NCBI GenBank assembly: GCA_039808765.1
Contig: JBDHTQ010000006.1
Coordinates: 89,769-153,768 of the forward strand
Origin: JBDHTQ01 sp039808765
GTDB taxonomy: Bacteria > Pseudomonadota > Alphaproteobacteria > UBA2400
Length of the DNA: 64,000 nt
Reading direction: 5' to 3'
The position numbers were made by a program, and so were the translations under genes. The notes below the pieces were generated by a model, which was given only the letters and a program-made list of their open reading frames with translations, did not search any database and was not told the origin of the DNA. Of the stretch, positions 44,933 to 52,853 are shown in pieces; position 1 is the stretch's first letter, and each line of letters begins with the position of its first letter.

Positions 44933-45526
44933 TTATTGCGTGTTACTTTTTTCTGGAAGGGAGTTCGCCAGGATGGGCGCGGTTTTTGCACCCCTTAAGA
45001 TCGCGTCCAGCGCCAATGTTTTACCAATCGCCGGGTCTAAAACCTTACGGGTTTGTGAAACAATAAATGCTGTGACCGAAGCGGCAATATAGGCGCGCTC
45101 CATCATTTCAAAAATTTCGGCTGAAGCAAAAAAATCTTCGATTTGCGGACGAATGCGCGCCAAAACTTCAAGAGGATCCATAATCAGGCGATGTTGATCG
45201 GGAATATTTTCTGCCCAGCTCTCAGTTGAAACACTTAAACCCTGCGAAAATAAAGCGTTGATAAAAACATCCGAAACTGTGAATTTTTGATCACCCTCAA
45301 ACAATGAACGGTTAACGTCTTCGTTAATGATTGTCGAGCGCGGGGGCAGGTCAGTTAGATTTGCAATGTGGGCTCTTAAAACGCATTCGCCCACCAATGT
45401 GGCTGATGTTGCAATGGCTGTTTCGGCGTGCACCCCACGTTCGTTGTGAAGTGTTTCAATAATTAACGTAGCCAGCCGCTCCACAACCGCTGTATGCGAG
45501 TGTAAATCGAAAGACTCTTGCGTCAC
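44933..45526 (-). CDS. Unrecognised soluble protein
   Basis: 197 aa, GTG start with GGAGG upstream. Mostly helical and acidic (HTAVVERLATLIIETLHNERG; ATSATLVGECVLRAHIANL; PQIEDFFASAEIFEMMERAYI). No signal peptide or membrane segment. I do not recognise the family. First of three unknown genes between the polysaccharide genes and ffh. Confidence 0.65.
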   Translation of the reverse strand: MTQESFDLHSHTAVVERLATLIIETLHNERGVHAETAIATSATLVGECVLRAHIANLTDLPPRSTIINEDVNRSLFEGDQKFTVSDVFINALFSQGLSVSTESWAENIPDQHRLIMDPLEVLARIRPQIEDFFASAEIFEMMERAYIAASVTAFIVSQTRKVLDPAIGKTLALDAILRGAKTAPILANSLPEKSNTQ

Positions 45527-45617
45527 CCTAACCTCCCTTATTTTCTTTGTCTTAATCTATGCATGAAGACGAAAATGGCGCAAGCAAAGAATATTTACGT
45601 AAAGGAAAACAAGTCGT

Positions 45618-46271
45618 TCAATCTTTTTTGGGGAATGGCACAACATTAGGCCCAACTCTATTCGTTGTGAGGGGATCCGTCACAGCGCGCCTAATAATTT
45701 CATCAATTGAAGGCCATGATGACGGATTATGTTGATTAATGGCATTGACAAATAAACAATAATGAAAAAAACAATAACCATCGGATGTGTTGAATTGCGC
45801 ACTCCACTTTCTTTTTTTAAAACCATCGGTGTCAGTTGTGTTATGAATGAAGGGGATCATTAAAAAACCCTTTTTCCCCATGAAAGACGTAGCATTGTCC
45901 ATCCAGCTACTTTCTTCGGGCAAACTTATGGCAGGTGGAAAAATAACATTTACAGAAAGAGAATTGATATCTTTTGATGCCTCACATTGTCTGAGAACAA
46001 GCGCAGCAGTTGCAGTCACATTTTCTGGGCTGGAGCCACTAAACCAAAAAAAGAAAGTCTTGGAGCTATCCATATTGTCAACGGATTGATTATCCTCATC
46101 AGATGGTTGATTAGCGCTAACGAATGAAGATAAAGAATTATTGGTTTTGACACTATCTCTAAGCTGCTTAGGCAGATCAGAGATGCCTCTCCTATAGGCG
46201 GATAAAAACACATGTGCCTCTTTGTAGTTTGCAAAACATTGACTGAAAGTAATTTTATATTCATCTGTCAT
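45618..46271 (-). CDS. Unrecognised protein
   Basis: 217 aa from ATG 46271 with GAGG upstream. Soluble; a Ser/Asp/Asn-rich stretch (about 45-65) splits it. Features visible are TATAALVLRQCEASKD, FMGKKGFLMIPFIHNTTD and a C-terminal HYCLFVNAINQHNPSSWPSI. No known signature. The upstream neighbour (46291) has a similar size and a vaguely similar C-terminal half, so distant paralogy is possible. Confidence 0.6.
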   Translation of the reverse strand: MTDEYKITFSQCFANYKEAHVFLSAYRRGISDLPKQLRDSVKTNNSLSSFVSANQPSDEDNQSVDNMDSSKTFFFWFSGSSPENVTATAALVLRQCEASKDINSLSVNVIFPPAISLPEESSWMDNATSFMGKKGFLMIPFIHNTTDTDGFKKRKWSAQFNTSDGYCFFHYCLFVNAINQHNPSSWPSIDEIIRRAVTDPLTTNRVGPNVVPFPKKD

Positions 46272-46290
46272 TTTATACCTCACACAATAA

Positions 46291-46947
46291 TTAGAAATTG
46301 AATAGCCATTGGCTAACAGAGAGAGGGGGTGGGGATATAACAGGAAGAAAGAGTCCCTGTATGCCTTGGCTATGCATCACTTCTAAGTCCCTTACTGTTG
46401 GTAACGCGTACGTACTGTCCAAATTTTTTGCATCGACAGCTCTTTGAAAAATACCACAGGCAATACCATACCAAAACACTGCCTTAGCATGACTGGGTTG
46501 AGTGGATTGGTCAAAAGAGACGTGAAGCAAAGCATAATCTGGATTGGGTACAGCTGATCGTGTTATCTCAACCGGTAGCGCGACCTGATTCATCAGGCCG
46601 CCCACGACGCTACACCATTTGTTGGCTTGCCGACCGTGCACGTAAATTTGATCTGGGTCCAATCTCTTTTCAAGGCGCGGCATAGCGTGCGCAATAAACA
46701 AGGACATTGCGACAGCGGAAGGGGATTGCGCCCACAAATGACAACGACAGATAGTTTTGGCGGAGAATTGTGCATGCCTACCGCCAGTAATACGAAAGAC
46801 AGAGGCGATAGGCCTCATTTCTTGAGAAATTTCGCATCTTACTTTCAAAAATTCAGCCAAGGGGTTGATTTTTCTCCGACCTCTTTGAGCAGCATCAGGG
46901 TCCTGGTGTGTTGGAAGAAAATGGCTAAAATAAAAGCAAGGAGGCAT
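46291..46947 (-). CDS. Unrecognised protein
   Basis: 218 aa. Contains SLFIAHAMPRLEKRLDPDQI, YVHGRQANKWCSVVGGLMNQ and a C-terminal VFWYGIACGIFQRAVDAKNL. No signal peptide, no recognised domain. It ends 19 nt before the start of the next unknown gene on the same strand, so the two probably form a two-gene unit. The start codon could be an internal Met. Confidence 0.55.
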   Translation of the reverse strand: MPPCFYFSHFLPTHQDPDAAQRGRRKINPLAEFLKVRCEISQEMRPIASVFRITGGRHAQFSAKTICRCHLWAQSPSAVAMSLFIAHAMPRLEKRLDPDQIYVHGRQANKWCSVVGGLMNQVALPVEITRSAVPNPDYALLHVSFDQSTQPSHAKAVFWYGIACGIFQRAVDAKNLDSTYALPTVRDLEVMHSQGIQGLFLPVISPPPLSVSQWLFNF

Positions 46948-47000
46948 TTTTTTCTACATTTCTAGATATGTGTCGAAAAGTGTTACGTCAACCAATACGG

Positions 47001-47035
47001 TTTTTTCAATCACAAAATTGTTATGATTGAAAAAA
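47001..47035. terminator. Long AT-rich hairpin between the unknown genes and ffh
   Basis: Perfect 12-bp inverted repeat TTTTTTCAATCA / TGATTGAAAAAA with an 11-nt loop. Its T and A tracts on both sides make it a possible bidirectional intrinsic terminator, or an operator upstream of either gene. Confidence 0.45.
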
Positions 47036-47164
47036 TTACAGTCTGTTCGGTTTTTAGCAACCTAATTTAATGGGTAGCCATAAAAAGTTTGACTCTCGAG
47101 GTGTCTATCGCTACAGTCGGCGCGTTTTCTGGAACTGGGAGCTCTCCAGCCCTCCGGGTTCGTT

Positions 47165-47195
47165 CGTCCGCGAGTGTCGCGCACGGACGCGTTTT
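47165..47195 (+). promoter_or_regulatory. GC-rich hairpin with T tract in the ffh leader
   Basis: CGTCCG (47165-47170) pairs with CGGACG (47184-47189), with further pairing inside, followed by CGTTTTT and only about 25 nt before the ffh start. A second near-palindrome, CTGG-GAGCTC-TCCAG, lies upstream. The arrangement suggests an attenuator or structured leader, but could be the remnant of an unrelated RNA. Confidence 0.4.
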
Positions 47196-47218
47196 TGCTT
47201 GGGGTTATTGGGTGATAA

Positions 47219-48640
47219 ATGTTTGAATCGTTGTCGGATAAGTTGGGTGGAATTTTCGACCGTTTGCGCGGTCGTGGCGGTTTGTTGAGCGAAGCCGATG
47301 TAACGACAGCATTGCGCGAGGTACGGGTGGCATTGCTAGAAGCCGATGTCTCTTTGCCTGTTGTTAAAGAATTCACCCAAAAACTTCAAGAAAAAGCGGT
47401 TGGGCAGGAGGTTTTAAGGTCTGTCACTGCGGGTCAGATGGTCGTCAAAATTGTTCATGACGAATTGCTGGCACTCTTAGGGGGGGAAGGAGAGAATTCC
47501 CTCAACCTGAATGTTGTGCCGCCAGCCACTTTTCTCATGGTCGGATTACAGGGATCAGGTAAGACCACCACATCGGGTAAAATTGCCAAGCGCCTGATCG
47601 AAAAAGAACGGAAGAAAGTTCTGCTCGCCTCACTTGATACCCGTCGCCCGGCAGCACAAGAGCAATTGCAAATTCTGGCACAACAAACAGGTGCTGGCAG
47701 TGTGCCAATAGTTGCTGGGCAACAACCTTTAGAGATCACGCATCGAGCGCAGGAGATTGCCCGCAAAGAAGGTTATGATGTTCTGATTCTTGATACTGCT
47801 GGCCGTTTGTCCATTGATGAAGAGCTGATGCAGGAAGTGGCAGCTGTGCGAGATCTGGCCCAGCCGCAGGAAGTGTTGCTGGTTGCTGATGCAACAACAG
47901 GGCAAGAAGCGGTCAATGTCGCAAAAAGTTTTCATACGCGAGTGCAGGTCACAGGGATTGTTTTGACCCGTATCGATGGTGATGCGCGTGGTGGTGCGGC
48001 ACTCTCCATGAGATCGGCAACAGGCTGTCCGATCAAGCTGCTGGGGGTTGGTGAAAAACTGGATGGCCTTGAGCTTTTTCATGCGGATCGTTTGGCTGGA
48101 CGAATTTTGGGCATGGGCGATGTGGTGTCGCTGGTTGAGCGCGCTGCTGAAACCATTGATCGTGAAGAAGCTGAAAAAATGGCCCTTAAAATGGAGTCAG
48201 GTGCAGCCTTTACTTTTGATGATTTGCTTGCACAGTTGCGTCAAATCAAAAAAATGGGTGGCATGGGCGGCATGATGAAATTTTTGCCTGGCATGGGAAA
48301 GATTAAGGAAAAAATTTCTGAAGCAAAGTTGAACGAGAATGTGATTGCGCGCCAAGAAGCCATTATTCTTTCAATGACGAAGCAAGAGCGCCGCAACCCC
48401 GATATCATCAAGGCTAAACGCAAACAACGTATTGCTGGTGGCGCAGGAGTTGATGTCCAGGATGTAAACAAACTGCTCAAGCAGTTTGAAGGCATGCGTG
48501 ACATGATGAAAAAAATGCAAAAAATGACCAAGCAGCATGGGGGGCTTGCTGGTCTAATGAGCAAGTTTAGCGGTGGGGTGCCTGATTTACCCCCCGATTT
48601 CAAGTTTCCAACCGGTGGAGGGGGCTCACCCTTTCGCTGA
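47219..48640 (+). CDS. ffh: Signal recognition particle protein Ffh
   Basis: 473 aa. N domain, G domain with GLQGSGKTTTSGKIAK near 108, DTRRPAAQEQL, LDTAGRL, TRIDGDARGG, then a Met-rich M domain (GMGGMMKFLPGMGKIKEKI; RDMMKKMQKM). It binds signal peptides and the SRP RNA and targets proteins to the membrane through FtsY. First gene of the ffh-rpsP-rimM-trmD-rplS group. Confidence 0.96.
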   Translation: MFESLSDKLGGIFDRLRGRGGLLSEADVTTALREVRVALLEADVSLPVVKEFTQKLQEKAVGQEVLRSVTAGQMVVKIVHDELLALLGGEGENSLNLNVVPPATFLMVGLQGSGKTTTSGKIAKRLIEKERKKVLLASLDTRRPAAQEQLQILAQQTGAGSVPIVAGQQPLEITHRAQEIARKEGYDVLILDTAGRLSIDEELMQEVAAVRDLAQPQEVLLVADATTGQEAVNVAKSFHTRVQVTGIVLTRIDGDARGGAALSMRSATGCPIKLLGVGEKLDGLELFHADRLAGRILGMGDVVSLVERAAETIDREEAEKMALKMESGAAFTFDDLLAQLRQIKKMGGMGGMMKFLPGMGKIKEKISEAKLNENVIARQEAIILSMTKQERRNPDIIKAKRKQRIAGGAGVDVQDVNKLLKQFEGMRDMMKKMQKMTKQHGGLAGLMSKFSGGVPDLPPDFKFPTGGGGSPFR

Positions 48641-48728
48641 GGATTTTGTCCCTTCCTCTGCGGGAAGGATGGGGGGCAAAAATTTTTCCCGCAGATGGTA
48701 TGTTGTTCAATCAAGTAAGGAGTAAAAA

Positions 48729-49088
48729 ATGTCAGTTAAATTACGTATGGCGCGTCATGGTGCAAAAAAGCGTCCCTACTATCATATTGTTGCAGCCGAT
48801 AGCCGTGCCGCTCGCGATGGCAGCTATTTGGAAAAAGTGGGTTCCTATAACCCTATGTTGCAGCGTGATAATCCTGAGCGCGTTAAGCTTAATGAAGAGC
48901 GTATCAAATATTGGTTGAGTGTTGGTGCCCAGCCTTCCGACCGTGTTGCCCGTTTCTTAGGTGAGGCAAAGATAATTGCAATGCCTACCTATTCGGAATC
49001 GCCAAAGAAATCAGCTCCGAAGGCAAAGGCTCAAGAGCGTGCAAAAGAGGCGGCTTCTAAAGCTGCCGCTCAGTCTGCTGAAGGCTAA
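48729..49088 (+). CDS. rpsP: 30S ribosomal protein S16
   Basis: 119 aa. Core VKLRMARHGAKKRPYYHIVAAD, RDGSYLEKVGSYNPM and RIKYWLSVGAQPSDRVARFL; the last 35 residues are an Ala/Lys-rich extension common in Alphaproteobacteria. AAGGAG is placed well before the ATG. A strong terminator follows directly, so downstream rimM may rely on read-through or its own promoter. Confidence 0.96.
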   Translation: MSVKLRMARHGAKKRPYYHIVAADSRAARDGSYLEKVGSYNPMLQRDNPERVKLNEERIKYWLSVGAQPSDRVARFLGEAKIIAMPTYSESPKKSAPKAKAQERAKEAASKAAAQSAEG

Positions 49089-49100
49089 GAACACAATCAG

Positions 49101-49144
49101 GGAATCTTGGCTTGCCTCACGCGGGTGCCAAGATTCCTTTTTTT
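49101..49144 (+). terminator. Rho-independent terminator after rpsP
   Basis: GGAATCTTGGC (49101-49111) pairs with GCCAAGATTCC (49127-49137), an 11-bp perfect stem with a 15-nt loop followed by T7. It sits between rpsP and rimM inside the classical operon, so it may tune or split transcription. Confidence 0.88.
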
Positions 49145-49189
49145 ATAACCGATTATCTTTGGGGTTTTTCTCCAATCACGAGTTGTCAA

Positions 49190-49729
49190 ATGAGCAAGCT
49201 TGTTTGCGTTGGTAAAGTTTTGGGCGCTCATGGGGTGCGCGGTGATGTCAAAATTGCCAGCTTCATGGAAAATTCCGAAGACATTATCAAATTTGGTCCT
49301 GTTTATGACGAAAAGGGACGTCAGCAATGGACAATCACCTTGGGCGCATGGCATAAAGATCACTATTTAGCGCGGTTAAGCGGGGTGCAAACGCGCGAAG
49401 AAGGCGAGGCATTGCGCGGCACAAAACTCTATATTTTTCGCGAAAAACTGCCAAAAATTTCCGACGAAGACACCTTTTACTACACCGACTTGATTGGACT
49501 TGATGTTCAGCTTGAAGATGGAACAATTTATGGGACCATTCGCGGAATACAAAACTATGGTGCGGGGGACATCGTTGAGGTTTTTCGCCCACAAAATGGT
49601 AATTTTGAAGGCGGTCCTGAAATGTTTTCCTTTACAAAAGCTAATTTTCCGAGCATTCATCTTAATGAAGGTTATGTTTTATTAACCCTTCCTGAGATTA
49701 ATGAGTGTGAAAATGAGTCGTCAGATTGA
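49190..49729 (+). CDS. rimM: Ribosome maturation factor RimM
   Basis: 179 aa from ATG 49190; the frame stays open upstream through the terminator. LVCVGKVLGAHGVRGDVKIAS at the N-terminus, then a PRC-barrel half with YYTDLIGLDVQLEDG and GAGDIVEV. RimM assists assembly of the 30S head around S19. The end overlaps the Nudix gene. Confidence 0.93.
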   Translation: MSKLVCVGKVLGAHGVRGDVKIASFMENSEDIIKFGPVYDEKGRQQWTITLGAWHKDHYLARLSGVQTREEGEALRGTKLYIFREKLPKISDEDTFYYTDLIGLDVQLEDGTIYGTIRGIQNYGAGDIVEVFRPQNGNFEGGPEMFSFTKANFPSIHLNEGYVLLTLPEINECENESSD

Positions 49730-50447
49730 TCTTCTACAGCGAACACCCACCCCACTAAATGGTGATGACCTGAATCATCTCTCAGGTCTGCGTCAGGTGG
49801 CTCTTCCTGGTGCACTCGTGCTTGTTTTTAACCAACATGGCGAGCTTTGTTTGCTTCAGCGTGACGATAGTCCTATGCATTGTTTGCTGGGGGGGCGGCT
49901 TGATGACGGCGAAACCTTTGCGAAGGCATGTGTTCGGGAAGTTCATGAAGAAACAGGTGCGGAACTTTCTTCCGAAGCTATTGACCCACTTGCTGCATAC
50001 CATATGGGCTATGATGAAAATCCTACTGCTGCGTATGGAAGACTCTATGCCGCAAGAATTGATACGTCTCAAACCAAATTTGTACTCGGAAATGAAGGAG
50101 TGGGGTTAGCGTGGGTTTCGTGGAACAAACTTCCAAAAAATACCTCATTTCCGCAAGCGCTTCTGCTTAATCGTGTGAGTGATGTGATAGAGCGGTATCT
50201 TGAGGGCACTGCTATACCGCGAACGACTGCAGAGGTAGATTCTGTTGTTCATGTTTGTATGGCCGCTGGTACAGCGATGTCCAATTTTAATAAATTGCAG
50301 ATACATACAAGACGTGAGCTTTTACCGTGGCGCGACCACCCACATGTGGTGAAGAGGCGTTTTGAGGGTAAGCTGATCTTTGATATTGATGGTGATGGCT
50401 GCGGGATTGAGCCTGTCTCTAAAGCGCTAGAATTAGCGAGAGTTTAA
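49713..50447 (+). CDS. Nudix hydrolase
   Basis: 244 aa from ATG 49713, or 248 aa from ATG 49701; both overlap the rimM end. The Nudix box is intact: GGRLDDGETFAKACVREVHEE with TG following (G-x5-E-x7-REVHEE). The box sits in a normal Nudix fold of about 140 residues; the C-terminal third (about 160-245) is an extra domain I do not recognise. The substrate is some nucleoside diphosphate derivative. Nudix genes are not standard members of the rpsP-rimM-trmD operon. Confidence 0.87.
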   Translation: MSRQIDLLQRTPTPLNGDDLNHLSGLRQVALPGALVLVFNQHGELCLLQRDDSPMHCLLGGRLDDGETFAKACVREVHEETGAELSSEAIDPLAAYHMGYDENPTAAYGRLYAARIDTSQTKFVLGNEGVGLAWVSWNKLPKNTSFPQALLLNRVSDVIERYLEGTAIPRTTAEVDSVVHVCMAAGTAMSNFNKLQIHTRRELLPWRDHPHVVKRRFEGKLIFDIDGDGCGIEPVSKALELARV

Positions 50448-50578
50448 AAATGGTTGTTCACTTTATTGGCTCAAATAACACAGTATGTTTTGCACCAGAG
50501 TTATTTTGACGTTAACAGTCTTTATTATCAGTCGGGCATGCTTGTTTTGGGCGTTGAGAATGTTTGAGGAGATAGTCG

Positions 50579-51169
50579 ATGGGTGAAGATGTGGTGAACA
50601 ACATAAAACCCAAAAAACCAAGAAAATTAAAGGGCTACCTTATTCGTTTTCTGCAGAGCTACTTAGAGCTGAAGGCTTTTGAAAATCTTGGCGTTGTCAG
50701 CGCATTTCGATTGGCGAGCCATGACAGAAGCCCTGCAGCTTTGCGCAGAGCTTTTAAGAGCGCCGGCGTAAGAAAAATTGATTTTGGATATATTCCACAA
50801 GCGCTTCAACTTGCAAAACATTGGTTGGAACACGGTGAATATGATCCTGCATTGATGAGAAGGCTTCGCCCGAATATGCAGCGTGCGCGTAATAATGCTG
50901 AGCGTGTCTTGAATGTATTGCAAAAAATTGACAAACCGAAAAAAAGAAATCCACCTGAAACTGTGTTTTCCAGAGCGTGGACAAGAGTGAGCCCATTAAC
51001 GCTTACACTGTTATTTCTTTCAAGTAGTGCAACAGAAGATGATCGTAAATTATTACAAGGGTTTATTGATGCGCAACAACAAGCGTGCAAAGCGCCTAGT
51101 CATGGTGCAGGTCAATTATTCAAGAGGCCGAGACGCGTAGTACGTCGTTCTTGGGGGGTTACGTACTAA
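50579..51169 (+). CDS. Unrecognised basic protein within the rimM-trmD interval
   Basis: 196 aa, start with GAGGAGATAG upstream. Strongly basic, mostly helical, with an N-terminal KPKKPRKLKGYLIRFLQSYL and C-terminal KRPRRVVRRS. No signal peptide; one weakly hydrophobic stretch (LTLTLLFLSSS). Not recognised. It lies between the Nudix gene and trmD. Confidence 0.6.
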   Translation: MGEDVVNNIKPKKPRKLKGYLIRFLQSYLELKAFENLGVVSAFRLASHDRSPAALRRAFKSAGVRKIDFGYIPQALQLAKHWLEHGEYDPALMRRLRPNMQRARNNAERVLNVLQKIDKPKKRNPPETVFSRAWTRVSPLTLTLLFLSSSATEDDRKLLQGFIDAQQQACKAPSHGAGQLFKRPRRVVRRSWGVTY

Positions 51170-51200
51170 TCGATAACCTGAAGAAAGCATAGGCAACCAA

Positions 51201-51221
51201 ATTAAAGCGCTCCGCTTTAAT
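51201..51221. repeat. Perfect short hairpin before trmD
   Basis: ATTAAAGCG / CGCTTTAAT with a 3-nt loop, 9-bp stem, 32 nt after the unknown basic-protein gene. There is no T tract, so it is a weak terminator at best; it may be an RNA-processing or stability element. Confidence 0.45.
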
Positions 51222-51405
51222 ATCCTCGTCATTCGCTGGAACTTTATGAGGATGAACGAAAAAAGCTTAAGGGTCGGTGTTTCTCTTTGATAAACACAGT
51301 TAGACATAAAAAAATGACATTAACGAGTCAATCCTTATTCATTTTTCTCACTTTTTTACATGACATGCATGTGTCTTTTAGGATAAATGGCATGAGCAGG
51401 TAAAA

Positions 51406-52122
51406 ATGACTCCTTGGCAGGCTACAATTTTAACTCTTTTTCCCGATATGTTTCCGGGCATGTTGGGTCATTCTTTGGCAGGGCAAGCGTTGGAAAAGGG
51501 CATTTGGAGTCTGAAAGTTCTGGACATTCGTGCATTTTCCAGCGATAAACACCGCACCGTGGACGATACTCCCTATGGTGGGGGGGCTGGCATGGTGATG
51601 AAACCTGATGTGATCGACTGCGCGCTAAGTCATGCGCGACAGGATTTTGCACAGGGTCGTGTGGTATATCTCACACCGCGTGGACGTCCTCTTACCCAAA
51701 AGATGGTTGAGGATTACGCCCAATCCGCAGGCTTAATTGCATTGTGTGGGCGGTACGAGGGGGTCGATCAGCGCGTCTTGGAGGCGCAGCAGGTTGAAGA
51801 AGTGAGTGTTGGAGATTTTGTCCTGTCGGGAGGAGAACCGGCAGCGATGGTTTTAATGGATGCGTGCATCCGTCTCTTGCCTGAAGTGATGGGAAACACT
51901 GAAACGGTAAGAGAAGAGAGTTTTAGTGATGGATTGTTGGAGTATCCTCACTACACCCGTCCCGCGGAATGGGCGGGGCTAAAAGTTCCCGAGGTGCTGC
52001 TCTCCGGGCACCATGAAAGGGTAGCGGCGTGGCGTCGCACACAGGCCGAAACGGTGACCAGAGATCGCCGTCCGGATTTGTGGGAGAGATACCTTAAGGA
52101 ACAATCCTTGAGGATCAAGTAA
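51406..52122 (+). CDS. trmD: tRNA (guanine37-N1)-methyltransferase
   Basis: 238 aa. SPOUT-fold signatures: LFPDMFPGMLGHSLAGQALEKG, DDTPYGGGAGMVMKPDV, LCGRYEGVDQRV (trefoil-knot SAM loop) and DFVLSGGEPAAMVLMDA. It makes m1G37 to prevent frameshifting. Followed by rplS, as usual. Confidence 0.96.
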   Translation: MTPWQATILTLFPDMFPGMLGHSLAGQALEKGIWSLKVLDIRAFSSDKHRTVDDTPYGGGAGMVMKPDVIDCALSHARQDFAQGRVVYLTPRGRPLTQKMVEDYAQSAGLIALCGRYEGVDQRVLEAQQVEEVSVGDFVLSGGEPAAMVLMDACIRLLPEVMGNTETVREESFSDGLLEYPHYTRPAEWAGLKVPEVLLSGHHERVAAWRRTQAETVTRDRRPDLWERYLKEQSLRIK

Positions 52123-52181
52123 GAGCAAAAATCACCTGCGATGCGCTCTGGCACCGTGTCGCGAACTTGAAAGGAAGTAAA

Positions 52182-52571
52182 ATGAATTTGATTCAACAAC
52201 TGGAAGCCGAACAAATCCAGGCTTTGACCGAAGGTAAGACCATTCCCAAATTTTCACCGGGTGACACATTGTGTGTGAACGTGAAGGTTAAGGAAGGTGA
52301 GCGCGAACGCATTCAGCGTTTTGAAGGTGTTTGCATTGCACGTCGCAATGCTGGTCTTCACTCGTCTTTCACAGTACGCAAAATTTCGTATGGCGAAGGT
52401 GTGGAGCGCGTTTTTCCGCTTTACAGCCCGCGTGTTGACAGCATCACGTTAATTCGTCGTGGTAATGTCCGTCGTGCAAAATTGTATTACTTACGTGATC
52501 GCCGTGGTAAAGCCGCGCGTATCGCTGAGCGTACAACCGGTCACAGCTTGAATGAAAAGACTGAAAAGTAA
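52182..52571 (+). CDS. rplS: 50S ribosomal protein L19
   Basis: 129 aa from ATG 52182 with GGAAG upstream. IPKFSPGDTLCVNVKVKEGERERIQRFEG contains the family core; RKISYGEGVERVFPLYSPRV and KLYYLRDRRGKAARI follow. It sits at the 30S-50S interface. Last gene of the group; a strong terminator follows. Confidence 0.96.
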   Translation: MNLIQQLEAEQIQALTEGKTIPKFSPGDTLCVNVKVKEGERERIQRFEGVCIARRNAGLHSSFTVRKISYGEGVERVFPLYSPRVDSITLIRRGNVRRAKLYYLRDRRGKAARIAERTTGHSLNEKTEK

Positions 52572-52594
52572 TTTCTTCAAGATTAAGCGACTAA

Positions 52595-52624
52595 GGCAGA
52601 GTTTTTTTAGCTCTGCCTTTTTTG
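52595..52624 (+). terminator. Rho-independent terminator after rplS
   Basis: GGCAGAG / CTCTGCC stem with a T-rich 9-nt loop and a trailing T7, closing the ribosomal operon. Confidence 0.9.
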
Positions 52625-52626
52625 TT

Positions 52627-52724
52627 AGAGCAAATCCCGAAAAGATGGGCTCGCAGAGACCACCTTTGACGGCGTATTTGCGTTAAAAGAATAAAAGAGA
52701 GTGCATCTTGGAGATGCGCTCTAG
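52627..52724. repeat. Dispersed repeat, copy B
   Basis: Begins TAGAGCAAATCCCGAAAAGATGG (shared by copy A) and ends GATGCGCTCTA, so its ends are short inverted repeats (TAGAGC / GCTCTA). The 3' quarter folds as AGAGTGCATC / GATGCGCTCT. Immediately downstream of the rplS terminator. About 98 bp, non-coding, MITE- or REP-like. Confidence 0.7.
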
Positions 52725-52853
52725 GTGTAAGCAAAGAAAAAAAAGTAATATAATGATGGTTGCGTTAAATCATCGGCATTTTATTGATCAATAAAATTTT
52801 TTCGATTATATGCATGCAAGAATCAAAATTGACTGTGTGCTGGGGTGGATAAG

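Noticed and set aside
47060..47218. Considered an SRP RNA (ffs) gene upstream of ffh
   Set aside because: The universally conserved SRP loop (the GGAAGGAAGCAGCC-type stretch) is absent in this interval, so no support for ffs.
47070..47288. 72-codon forward frame upstream of ffh
   Set aside because: It overlaps the ffh start out of frame, has no ribosome-binding site and its sequence is dominated by the GC-rich hairpins. Not called a gene.
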